Assembly: GCF_000337415.1 (NCBI RefSeq) | Contig: NZ_AOJD01000034.1 | Coordinates: 1 to 44,621 of the forward strand | Length of the DNA stretch: 44,621 nt | Direction of reading: 5' to 3' | DNA from: Halorubrum tebenquichense DSM 14210 | GTDB taxonomy: Archaea; Halobacteriota; Halobacteria; Halobacteriales; Haloferacaceae | Part shown: in pieces, positions 15,319-21,944 of the stretch | How the letters are laid out: the number at the start of each line of letters is the position of its first letter | Position numbering within the stretch: position 1 is the stretch's first letter | Program-made: the position numbers and the translations under genes | Notes under the pieces: generated by a model | What the model was told of the DNA's origin: nothing | Seen by the model: only the letters and a program-made list of their open reading frames with translations | Databases searched by the model: none

Positions 15319-15479
15319 TCCGGGGTGGTCGAACCAGCCTCGCTCGCCCCGTCGTCTCTCGATTCGTCCTCGCGCGGGTCGGTGCTCTCGGCGTCGACGC
15401 TCTCGGCGTCGCCGCCGAACAGCGCGAGGCAGGCCCACGCCCAGCCGGTCGCCCGAGTGCGGCGCGGCGAGTCCGACAC
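15315..15479 (-). CDS. Small hypothetical protein in the DtxR-type operon
   Basis: A 54-residue ORF from a GTG two bases after the upstream stop, ending with ATGA overlap into the regulator gene. It starts MSDSPRRTRATGWAWACLAL (GTG read as Met) and continues with a very acidic tail rich in Asp, Glu and Ser. The Trp-rich hydrophobic patch of about ten residues is too short for a typical membrane helix. I do not recognise it. Being sandwiched with no gap between two real genes, it is probably translated, and an adaptor or coupling role is possible (inference). Confidence 0.6.
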   Translation of the reverse strand: MSDSPRRTRATGWAWACLALFGGDAESVDAESTDPREDESRDDGASEAGSTTPE

Positions 15480-15481
15480 GG

Positions 15482-16297
15482 TCACGCCCTCCGCGTCAGG
15501 TGGTCGCGGACCGCCCGCTGGCACTCGGTGAGCGTCTCGACGAGCCGCGCGACCGTCGAGAGGACGGGGTGTGACACCGGGAAGTCGTCGTAGAGGTACG
15601 CGACCGTCGAGCGCTGCCGGAGCCCGACCGACGCGCCGCGGCTGGCGGTCCGGTCGAGGTCTGCCTGCCGGTCCGCGAGCAACGACTCGCAGGTCGCGAT
15701 CCGGTCCGCGAGCGCCTCGTGGCGGCGGCGTAGCTCGTCGAACCCGAGCGTCAGGAGGGGCGTCTCGTCCGCGGCCGCCAGCCAGTCGGTGAGTTCCCGG
15801 ACCGTCTCGCCCGCCGACCGGAGGGACGCGGCCTCCCGCTCTAACGTCCGGTCGAACACCGCGATCTCCGCGATCCGGTCGTCGACGGCGGACCCGATCG
15901 CGGACGCGACCGGCGGGGTGAAGTCGTGGTCCGTCTTCGGCGAGAGCGCGACCGCGACGGCGTCGCCCAACTCTTCGCGGACCGTCGCCAGCAGCGGCTC
16001 GTCGGCGGCGCGGTCGGCGACGCTGTGCGGGCGCACCGTCTCGGCGAACGCCTCGCGGACCCGCCGGCAGCCGTCGGTCGCCGAGGCGGTGCGTCCGCCG
16101 ACGGCCGCGCGAACGCCGCCGGTCCCCGGTCCGGTGCCGGCGGTCGGCTCCCCGCCGGCGGCCGTCGGCCCGGAAGTCGTGGGGATCGACGCGACGGCGG
16201 ATCCGAAGCGCTCGTAGGCCCGCCGCTCGTCGGCGACGGCGTCGCGCTCGGCGGCCACGCGGTCACGAGCGCGGTCGACGTGAGTTTCGACGCTCAT
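15482..16297 (-). CDS. Haloarchaeal coiled-coil protein (DUF7260-like)
   Basis: A 271-residue acidic, Ala/Arg-rich soluble protein that I match from memory to DUF7260, of unknown function. The N-terminus (MSVETHVDRARDRVAAERDA) and the middle (about 140-215, RRRHEALADRIATCESLLADRQ) are predicted helical with coiled-coil character. A C-terminal conserved segment reads STVAYLYDDFPVSHPVLSTV. A Gly/Thr/Pro loop around residues 40-65 looks disordered. It is the first large gene of the operon with the DtxR-type regulator. Its ATG overlaps the stop of an 18-codon leader ORF, with GGTGATCC three bases before it, a strong match to the 16S 3' end. Confidence 0.75.
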   Translation of the reverse strand: MSVETHVDRARDRVAAERDAVADERRAYERFGSAVASIPTTSGPTAAGGEPTAGTGPGTGGVRAAVGGRTASATDGCRRVREAFAETVRPHSVADRAADEPLLATVREELGDAVAVALSPKTDHDFTPPVASAIGSAVDDRIAEIAVFDRTLEREAASLRSAGETVRELTDWLAAADETPLLTLGFDELRRRHEALADRIATCESLLADRQADLDRTASRGASVGLRQRSTVAYLYDDFPVSHPVLSTVARLVETLTECQRAVRDHLTRRA

Positions 16298-16350
16298 CGC
16301 GGATCACCGCCGTCGGAGGGGGCTGGGCGCGCGTCGTCCGAACGTCTCAT
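16294..16350 (-). CDS. Putative 18-residue leader peptide of the DtxR-type operon
   Basis: A 19-codon ORF, MRRSDDARPAPSDGGDPR then TGA, whose stop overlaps the ATG of the next gene (ATGA). The TATA-like TTTTTGATGTT at 16370-16380 is about 26 bases before this ATG, so a leaderless mRNA would open with it. Its 3' end carries GGTGATCC, complementary to the 16S rRNA tail, positioned to restart ribosomes at the downstream ATG. Coding status is inferred from geometry only. Confidence 0.4.
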   Translation of the reverse strand: MRRSDDARPAPSDGGDPR

Positions 16351-16355
16351 GAATA

Positions 16356-16369
16356 TTAGGCCCGCCTAA
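16356..16369. promoter_or_regulatory. Palindromic operator 1, TTAGG-N4-CCTAA
   Basis: TTAGGCCCGCCTAA is a perfect 5-bp inverted repeat resembling the outer half-sites of DtxR/IdeR boxes. It lies between the TATA-like element and the predicted transcription start, so binding there would block initiation. Autoregulation by the DtxR-type protein of this operon, or control by another iron regulator, is the natural reading. Confidence 0.7.
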
Positions 16370-16380
16370 AACATCAAAAA
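16370..16380 (-). promoter_or_regulatory. TATA-like box of the DtxR-type operon
   Basis: Minus strand TTTTTGATGTT, flanked on both sides by the palindromic operators. Its centre is about 26 bases before the leader ORF ATG at 16350 and about 79 bases before the first large gene, around which no other AT-rich box occurs. Confidence 0.5.
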
Positions 16381-16391
16381 GCCACCGATTT

Positions 16392-16405
16392 TTAGGACGG
16401 CCTAA
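16392..16405. promoter_or_regulatory. Palindromic operator 2, TTAGG-N4-CCTAA
   Basis: TTAGGACGGCCTAA, the same half-sites as operator 1, centred 36 bp from it and located just upstream of the TATA/BRE position. Two identical half-site pairs with different spacers are unlikely to be chance in DNA this GC-rich. The pair brackets the promoter. Confidence 0.7.
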
Positions 16406-16555
16406 GAAATCGGGCGTCGCGAGCGTGGCGCGACGGAGCGGGGCGCGACGGACGGGGCCGCGGCTCTGCGGTCGGCGTCAAGCGGGAGGACGCGGTCGGG
16501 GGGCGGTCGATCGGACGGGCCCGTACGGGGTGGCCGGGCGGTGCGTCGGGGCGGC

Positions 16556-17158
16556 TTACAGCTCCTCGACGGCACCGCCGTCGGCGCGCTCTCGGAACAC
16601 CTGTCCCTCGATGAGCGTCACCATCGTGTCCTCCTCCTGCCACGCGGTGGGCGAGAGCTTCGCCTTCCGGCAGGCGCGCGAGAGGAACTCCGCGCCGGAC
16701 CAGCCGTTCTCGACGGGGACCGTCGGATAGAGCCAGCCGTGGGCGTTGCCGCTGTCGACGGCGACGCCGTGGGTGCCGATCTCGAGGTCTTCGAGCGGAT
16801 CGTTCGTGAGGACGGAGTTCGAGACGACGAACACCGAGACCGTGAGGTTGTCGAGCTCCTTGGGCTCCACCTCGGAGCCGCAGGAGTCGTCGGAGGCCGC
16901 CTTGATGGCGGCCTCGACGATGGCGTGGCCGAGTTGGTCGGAGGTCTCCCACGCGCCGGCGCAGCCGCGGAGGCGACCGCGACCCCGGGTCGATTCGAGT
17001 CGAACGAAGGCTCCGGTGCGGGCGTAGAACGCCTCCCGCATGCTGCCGGGTTGTTCGCGTTGTCCGTGTTGGACGAACGACTCGACCGCTTCCCGCGCGA
17101 GTTCGACCGCTCGTGCACCGTCGTCGTACGACAGCTGAACGGTCTGAGCCTCGGACAT
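16556..17158 (-). CDS. AMMECR1-domain protein (TIGR00296 family)
   Basis: A 200-residue AMMECR1-family protein found across archaea and eukaryotes; its biochemical role is not established, and links to radical-SAM and Memo-type partners are suggested in the literature. The family core LRGCAGAWETSDQLGHAIVEAAIKAASDD (around residues 63-91) corresponds to the LRGCIG motif. Also typical are LTVSVFVVSN, GLTHG-like IGTHGVAVDSG and PTVPVENGWSGAEFLSRACRKAKL with the aspartate-free CWQ-like PTAWQEEDTMV. The length is normal. It is divergent from the RNase P RNA gene, sharing a 124-bp upstream region. A weak TATA-like CGTTCAAGT lies about 27 bases before the ATG. Confidence 0.9.
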   Translation of the reverse strand: MSEAQTVQLSYDDGARAVELAREAVESFVQHGQREQPGSMREAFYARTGAFVRLESTRGRGRLRGCAGAWETSDQLGHAIVEAAIKAASDDSCGSEVEPKELDNLTVSVFVVSNSVLTNDPLEDLEIGTHGVAVDSGNAHGWLYPTVPVENGWSGAEFLSRACRKAKLSPTAWQEEDTMVTLIEGQVFRERADGGAVEEL

Positions 17159-17254
17159 GAGAGACTATTACGTTGCTGACGACTTGAACGCTTCCCTTGG
17201 AACAGCGTTCTCGCGGCGCTTCCAACGTCTCGCCGGAGACGCGCCCGACCGAAC

Positions 17255-17262
17255 CGCTTATT
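17255..17262 (+). promoter_or_regulatory. rnpB: TATA-like box of the RNase P RNA gene
   Basis: CGCTTATT lies about 26 bases before the 5' end expected from the P1 helix (about 17283). It is the only AT-rich string on this side of the 17159-17282 intergenic region; nothing else is recognisable there. Confidence 0.5.
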
Positions 17263-17282
17263 CGCCGGCGGGCGAAAGGCCG

Positions 17283-17630
17283 AACCGGACAGAGGGAGCC
17301 CGACTCCCGTGCCTCCGGCATGAGGAAAGTCCCCCCACCGGCCGGACAGGCGACCGGGCACACGCCCGGAGTCGGAGACGGCTGGCGCTGGAACAGCAAC
17401 GACACCCCCCGCCCCGACCGATGATCCGTGCGAACCGACCCGCGAGGGAAGGGAGTTAACCCGGAGAGGGCGCGTGGCTCCGCCACGCCACGGACGGGCG
17501 GGAACGGATGGAACGGCGAATCCTCGCCGGTGCAAGTCCGTGCCACAAGGTAGTCCGGCCACGGCACGGACGCTCAGCCGAATGTCGGGACGAACCGAAG
17601 GGGGCTTACTCCCCTCAGTCCGCTCGCACC
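17283..17630 (+). ncRNA. rnpB: RNase P RNA (archaeal type A)
   Basis: The catalytic RNA that removes 5' leaders from pre-tRNAs. The universal CR-I sequence GAGGAAAGTCCCCCCAC (from about 17322) and the matching 3' strand GGGGGCTTAC (from about 17600) form helix P4: AAG/CUU and CCCCC/GGGGG pair with the invariant U bulged between them. The ends pair as P1/P2 (CGGAC-A-GAGGGAG at the 5' side with CTCCCCTCAGTCCG at the 3' side). Interior landmarks include GAACAGCAACGACACC and GCTCAGCCGAATGTCGGGA. The length of about 350 bases suits haloarchaeal RNase P RNA. Exact ends are uncertain by about ten bases. It lies between the AMMECR1 gene and the dispersed repeat. Confidence 0.93.
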
Positions 17631-17639
17631 GACGAGCGG
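17620..17639 (+). terminator. Hairpin at the 3' end of RNase P RNA
   Basis: CCGCTCG-N6-CGAGCGG forms a perfect 7-bp stem overlapping the last bases of the P1 strand. It could act in 3' processing or termination, or simply compete with P1; there is no T-tract after it. Confidence 0.35.
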
Positions 17640-17658
17640 CGCGACTGTCCCGTGATCG

Positions 17659-18077
17659 TTTATAAACCGACAGCGGTGGCGCGCGCCTCCGAGGCCGCAT
17701 CGCGGCCGAGGAGCGTCGCGCGAGGGAGTCAGTCGCCGGAGCGAAGCGACGGCGACTGACGAGGCTGGGGAGGCGCGAGGTGCTGTGCGGAGCGGTGCGG
17801 GCGGGACTCGAAGGGGCAGTCGCGAGGCGGGCGGAGGCGTTCACGAGAGCGGAGCTCTCGTGAGCCAATCAGAACGCGGAGCGCTCTGCCGACGACGGAA
17901 GCAGCGTGGCGCTACGCGCCACGGGCAGCCGGCGGCTTCGCCGCCGGCGGCACCGCAGGGAGCGAGCAGCGCGAGCGAGGAGCACAGCGAGCGTCTACCC
18001 GCCTCGCGACTGGGGCTTCGGCGGTCGTCATCGCCGATCCGCGGTTGGTTATTTATAAGTGGACGACTGGGCTTCGG
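17659..18077 (+). repeat. Dispersed structured repeat, copy B (most complete)
   Basis: Most of the 517-bp gap between RNase P RNA and htpX is this element. It opens with TTTATAA (17659-17665) followed by AGCGGTGGCGCGCGCCT, shared with copy C at 44514. AGTCGCCG (17731-17738) pairs with CGGCGACT (17750-17757). The outer arms 17809-17831 and 17998-18020 form a 15-bp helix, a 3-base G-rich internal loop and a further 5 bp. Between the arms are three perfect hairpins that copy A lacks. The tail GCGACTGGGGCTTCGG (18006-18021) is repeated as GACGACTGGGCTTCGG (18062-18077) after a second TTTATAA (18052-18058). No protein-coding sense is apparent. It may be a transcribed structured RNA or a MITE. Confidence 0.75.
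17841..17948 (+). repeat. Array of three perfect hairpins inside repeat copy B
   Basis: Three inverted repeats, each with a three-base loop: TCACGAGAGC-GGA-GCTCTCGTGA (17841-17863, 10 bp), CGTGGCGC-TAC-GCGCCACG (17905-17923, 8 bp) and GCCGGCGGC-TTC-GCCGCCGGC (17928-17948, 9 bp). At the matching place copy A has only a few bases. Stem sequences differ but loop size is constant, suggesting selection for structure or insertion of palindromic units. Confidence 0.85.
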
Positions 18078-18148
18078 CAGTGTCCGTCGTCGATCCCGGT
18101 TTCAATAGCTCATAAACAACCGGGTGAAAAGTACACCTCAGGCCCGTA

Positions 18149-19021
18149 TCAGGCCGTTTCGAGTTCCTTCTCCATCTCGCGGAGCCGCTCGATGCGGTTC
18201 TCCGTCGACGGGTGCGTGGAGGCGATCCGGCCGACGAAGCCGGCCTTGATCGGGATGATGAAGAACGCGTTCATCTCCGCCTCCTCGCGGAGGTCCTCCT
18301 TGGGAACCTTGTCCATCCGGCCGTCGATCGTCATCAGCGCCGAGGCGAGCGCGCCGGGCTGGCCCGTGATCAGCGCCGCGCCGCGGTCCGCGGAGTACTC
18401 GCGGTAGCGCGAGAGCGCGCGGATGAGCAGGAACGATATCACCCAGACGACTAGCGACACGAGGATGGCGACGATGACGGGCGCGCCCTGCCGGTTGTCG
18501 CCGCTGAACAGCCACCCCCACCGCACGATGAAGAAGGCGATGGTCGAGAGGAACGACGCGATGGTCATCACCATCACGTCGCGGTTCTTCACGTGCGCGA
18601 GCTCGTGGGCGAGGACGCCGTCCAGTTCGTCCTCGTCCAAGCTCTCTAAGAGGCCGGTCGTCACCGCGACGGTGGCGTTCTTCTTGTTCCGGCCGGTCGC
18701 GAACGCGTTCGGCACCTGCGTGTTCGCGACCGCGACCGCCGGCTTCGGGAGGTCGGCCTGCTGGCTCAGCCGCTCGATCCGGCGGTGGAGGTCGGGGTAC
18801 TCGTCGGGGTCGACCTCGCGAGCGCCCATGCTCCGCAGGGCGAGCTTGTCGCTGAAGAAGTACTGCGCGAGCGAGAACCCGCCGAGCATGAGGAGGATCG
18901 TCAGCCTCCCGACGTCGAAGAACGTCAGGAGGACACCGACGAAGGCGACGTAGAGGGCGAACAGGAGGAACATCGTCAGTCCCATCCGTCCGCGGAGTCC
19001 CCAATCTGTCTTCCAGTCCAT
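18149..19021 (-). CDS. htpX: HtpX-like membrane zinc metalloprotease
   Basis: A 290-residue M48-family protease. Membrane helices lie at about residues 15-35, 39-56, 152-172 and 183-203. The zinc site HELAH is at 139-143, with the third ligand region REYSADRGAA further on, and NAFATGRNKKNATVAVTTGL upstream as in bacterial HtpX. It degrades misfolded membrane proteins, with the active site facing the cytoplasm. A TATA-like GCTTTAACG at about 19044-19052 gives a leaderless mRNA at the ATG. The dispersed repeat follows its 3' end. Assignment is secure. Confidence 0.95.
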   Translation of the reverse strand: MDWKTDWGLRGRMGLTMFLLFALYVAFVGVLLTFFDVGRLTILLMLGGFSLAQYFFSDKLALRSMGAREVDPDEYPDLHRRIERLSQQADLPKPAVAVANTQVPNAFATGRNKKNATVAVTTGLLESLDEDELDGVLAHELAHVKNRDVMVMTIASFLSTIAFFIVRWGWLFSGDNRQGAPVIVAILVSLVVWVISFLLIRALSRYREYSADRGAALITGQPGALASALMTIDGRMDKVPKEDLREEAEMNAFFIIPIKAGFVGRIASTHPSTENRIERLREMEKELETA

Positions 19022-19131
19022 AGCCGTGAGTTACCGTTCGGTGCGTTAAAGCCTGCCGGAGGCTACGCCGTCCGGCGGCCCGGACCCGACGAGTGCGGTG
19101 CGTTTTTCGCCCGTCCGCACGACCGACCGGC

Positions 19132-20067
19132 ATGGAAACGGTACTCGTCACGGGCGGCCGCGGGGTCTCCGGGCGCTGGGTCGTCGATCGGCTCGCCGGC
19201 GACTACGAGGTCGTCGTCGTCGACTACGACCACCCGGGACTCGGCGTCGACCCCGCCCCGAACGTCTCGTTCCGCGCGGCCGACCTCGCCGAGCGCGGCG
19301 AGGCGCTCGACGTGGTCGCCACCGTCGACCCCGACGCCGTCGTCCACTGGGCCGCGATCCCCGTCGCCGGCACCCACCCCGAGGGCCGGGTGTTCGAGAC
19401 GAACGCGCTCGCCGCGAAACACGTCCTCGACGCCGCCGGGCGCGCCGGCGCGCGGGTCGTTCAGGCCTCCAGCGACGGCGCGTACGGCTTCTTCTTCGCC
19501 GACCCGACGCCGCTCCCGGACGAACTGCCGGTCACCGAGGCGCACCCGCTCCGCCCGGAGGACCCGTACGGCCTCTCGAAGGTGACCGCGGAGGCGGCGG
19601 CGGGCGCGGTCGCGCGCCGCCACGACGTCCCCGCCGTCTCGATACGTCCGTCGTGGATCCAGTACCCCGGCGCGTACGCCTGCCGCGCGGACGAGTACGT
19701 CGACGATCTCGACGCCGGCGCGGGCAACTTCTGGTCGTACGTCGACGTCCGCGACGTGGCCGACCTCGTCGCGGCCGCGCTCGCGGAGACAGCAGAGGCG
19801 ACGGGCGGCGGCGACTCCCCCGTCGGACCGGGGACCCACGAGGCGGTGAACTGCGTCGCGGCCGACAACGCCCTCGGCCGCCCGCTGCTCGACCTCGTCC
19901 GGGAAGCGTACGGCGGCGTCCCCGACGACTGCGTCGTCGACGAGGGCGACGACCGCGGCGCGTACGCGATCGACAAGGCCGAGCGGCTGTTCGACTGGGA
20001 GCCGTCGCGCTCGTGGCGCGACGCCGCGGACGAGTCAGTCGCCGAGCCGACGCTGTTCGAGGAGTAG
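19132..20067 (+). CDS. NAD(P)-dependent epimerase/dehydratase (extended SDR)
   Basis: A 311-residue extended short-chain dehydrogenase. The nucleotide motif is TGGRGVSG (residues 7-14), the acidic residue after strand 2 is in VVVDYDH, and the active site has a Ser region ASSDGAYG and the YGLSK pair (Tyr-x-x-x-Lys). RPSWIQYPGAY and the late substrate segment match nucleotide-sugar epimerases/dehydratases, although the substrate cannot be told. CGTTTTTCGC at 19101-19110 sits at about -26 for a leaderless start at METVLV; the longer in-frame reading from 19093 lies above this box and was rejected. It is convergent with arlJ. Confidence 0.88.
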   Translation: METVLVTGGRGVSGRWVVDRLAGDYEVVVVDYDHPGLGVDPAPNVSFRAADLAERGEALDVVATVDPDAVVHWAAIPVAGTHPEGRVFETNALAAKHVLDAAGRAGARVVQASSDGAYGFFFADPTPLPDELPVTEAHPLRPEDPYGLSKVTAEAAAGAVARRHDVPAVSIRPSWIQYPGAYACRADEYVDDLDAGAGNFWSYVDVRDVADLVAAALAETAEATGGGDSPVGPGTHEAVNCVAADNALGRPLLDLVREAYGGVPDDCVVDEGDDRGAYAIDKAERLFDWEPSRSWRDAADESVAEPTLFEE

Positions 20068-20144
20068 CGCGGAGGTCGACCGGGCGGATCGACCGGAGCG
20101 GGTCGAGCGGGGCTAACCGACCGAATCGGACCGACCGAGACCGT

Positions 20145-21881
20145 TCAGATCGACAGGATCGCGTTGACCAGCGTCCGCGTCGCGATGGCGGTGACCGAGC
20201 CGAGCCACGTCAGGAGGACGAAGTGGATGTAGCCGTTCGCGGGGTTGCCGCCGTCGATCCGGCGGATCATCTGCGAGGAGAGCGCCGCGTTGAACAGGAC
20301 GACCGTGAGCAGCAGGTACTCGATGAGCGGGATGTCGTAGGCCCCGGGGTAGACGATCTGCGCCATGTCGATCTCATCGAGTCCGAAGTCGGCGGTCAGG
20401 TCCGCGAGGATGGCGACGACCTCCAGGCCGATGAAGAAGGCGAACGTCGCCGCCGCCGTGATCCCGTACAGCAGCCCGATGAACGTCATCGCCGCCTGCC
20501 GGCGCTGCTCGCGGAGCTGGTTGACGGCGTTCATGTTCTTCGAGATCAGCTCGCCGAGCATCTTCGGGTCCCCGCCCATCTGGCGACCGACGAGGTACAT
20601 CTCGGAGAACTTCTGAATGAGGTACGAGCGCGTGTCTCGCGTGAACGCTCGCCACGCGCCCTCGGTGCTGATTCGCATGTTGAGCCGGCGGTAGAGCCGC
20701 TCGATCGACTCGGAGAGCTTCCCGAAGTTCTTGTCGCGGAGGGTGGTGAGCACGTCGGTCGTCGTCGACTGCTTCGCGCTCTCCGTCGCCCCGAGCGCGC
20801 GGATGAACGACGGGAACTCGCCGTCGCGGGCGGTGATCGCCTGCTCCTCCTGCCGGAGCACGACCCCGGTGACGATGAGCGGCGAGATGGGGACCGCGAG
20901 GTACAGCGGCAGCCGGACGTCGTCGAGGAAGAAGAGGAGTCCCGGCAGCCCCGGCCCGTATCCGAACATCCCGGCGGCCGTGATCCCGATGATCGCGAAC
21001 GAGAGCGTGCCGCCGCCGATCAGCGACGCCCACAGCTTCAGGTCGCCGGGAGCGCGCTCGTCCGGGTGGTACCAGATCGGGTCGTAGGGGGACGTCGCAC
21101 GGATCATCGCGTAGAAGCCCAGTTGAACGAACACGAACAGCACGATGACGGCCGCGACCGTCGCGGTCGGGTCGTTGCCGGTGAGGATCGGGAGGACGAC
21201 GGCGAACACTAAAGCGAACGTCATCGAGAGGATCATGGACATGTACAGGTCCTTCATCACCTCCAGGTTCGAGAGCGCGGACTCGTAGCGGGTCTCGTAC
21301 TGCGCCAGCATGACGTCCTGCTCGGAGACGAGGAACTCCTGTAGGGACTGCCCCGCGCCCATCGTGTAGCCGAGCCGGTCGAAGAAGTCGGCCATCGCGT
21401 CGGAGGGGACCTCCTCGGCCCGGCGGCGACACGCGTCGTCGAGGCTCTGGTTCCACGTGTCGACGAGGTGGACGACGCGACCGATCTCCTCGGCGGCGAC
21501 GCCGTACTCCTCCTGTTTCGCCAGCGTTCGGAACACCTCCATACGGTCGATGTTCGTCGTCGACAGCACCGTCATGTGCGTCATCACGAGGTGCAGCTGG
21601 TTGTCGATCTTCGTCTCCAGACTGGAGAGGTAGATCTTCGGGTAGATGACGGCCGCGAACAGAATGAGCGCGCCGAACATCGGGATCGGCACCCGGGCGG
21701 CGATCGGGAGCGGGAGCGCGACCAGCCCGACGATACTCGCGAGGAACACGAGAAGCGCCGGCACCAACACCAGCCCGACGTACCTGCGCTTGGAGATGTC
21801 GAGCTTGTCGTACGACTCCATGACGTCGGAGGTCAGCTGCGCGGCCGTCGCGAGCCCGTCGCCCATCTCCTTTACCGCCAT
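20145..21881 (-). CDS. arlJ: Archaellum membrane platform protein ArlJ (FlaJ)
   Basis: A 578-residue polytopic membrane protein of the GspF/FlaJ family, the membrane platform on which the ArlI ATPase rotates and assembles the archaellum. Hydrophobic segments cluster at about 38-75, 215-255, 280-340 and 480-570, with large charged cytoplasmic loops between. LGRQMGGDPKMLGELISKNMNAVNQLREQRRQ matches the second conserved cytoplasmic loop. It ends the operon. An 18-codon ORF fills the gap from arlI and stops one base before this ATG; GGAGG at the end of that ORF is about ten bases upstream of the ATG. Confidence 0.95.
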   Translation of the reverse strand: MAVKEMGDGLATAAQLTSDVMESYDKLDISKRRYVGLVLVPALLVFLASIVGLVALPLPIAARVPIPMFGALILFAAVIYPKIYLSSLETKIDNQLHLVMTHMTVLSTTNIDRMEVFRTLAKQEEYGVAAEEIGRVVHLVDTWNQSLDDACRRRAEEVPSDAMADFFDRLGYTMGAGQSLQEFLVSEQDVMLAQYETRYESALSNLEVMKDLYMSMILSMTFALVFAVVLPILTGNDPTATVAAVIVLFVFVQLGFYAMIRATSPYDPIWYHPDERAPGDLKLWASLIGGGTLSFAIIGITAAGMFGYGPGLPGLLFFLDDVRLPLYLAVPISPLIVTGVVLRQEEQAITARDGEFPSFIRALGATESAKQSTTTDVLTTLRDKNFGKLSESIERLYRRLNMRISTEGAWRAFTRDTRSYLIQKFSEMYLVGRQMGGDPKMLGELISKNMNAVNQLREQRRQAAMTFIGLLYGITAAATFAFFIGLEVVAILADLTADFGLDEIDMAQIVYPGAYDIPLIEYLLLTVVLFNAALSSQMIRRIDGGNPANGYIHFVLLTWLGSVTAIATRTLVNAILSI

Positions 21882-21882
21882 C

Positions 21883-21939
21883 TCAGTACGCCCTCCTCGC
21901 GGTCGTCGCGTTCGCCTCGGTCGTCGCGCGTGCCTTCAT
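21883..21939 (-). CDS. Putative 18-residue ORF between arlI and arlJ
   Basis: MKARATTEANATTARRAY followed by TGA. The ATG is five bases after the arlI stop and the stop is one base before the arlJ ATG, so it exactly fills the gap, and it carries a GGAGG that would serve arlJ. Composition (Ala, Thr, Arg) is similar to the ORF in the arlH-arlI gap. GC-rich DNA often leaves such short frames open, so coding status is tentative. Confidence 0.3.
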   Translation of the reverse strand: MKARATTEANATTARRAY

Positions 21940-21944
21940 GATCG

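Noticed and set aside
16406-16555. Possible small gene between the DtxR-type operon promoter and the AMMECR1 gene
   Set aside because: The 150 bp are GC-rich with no TATA-preceded start or recognisable peptide in any frame; I see nothing in it.
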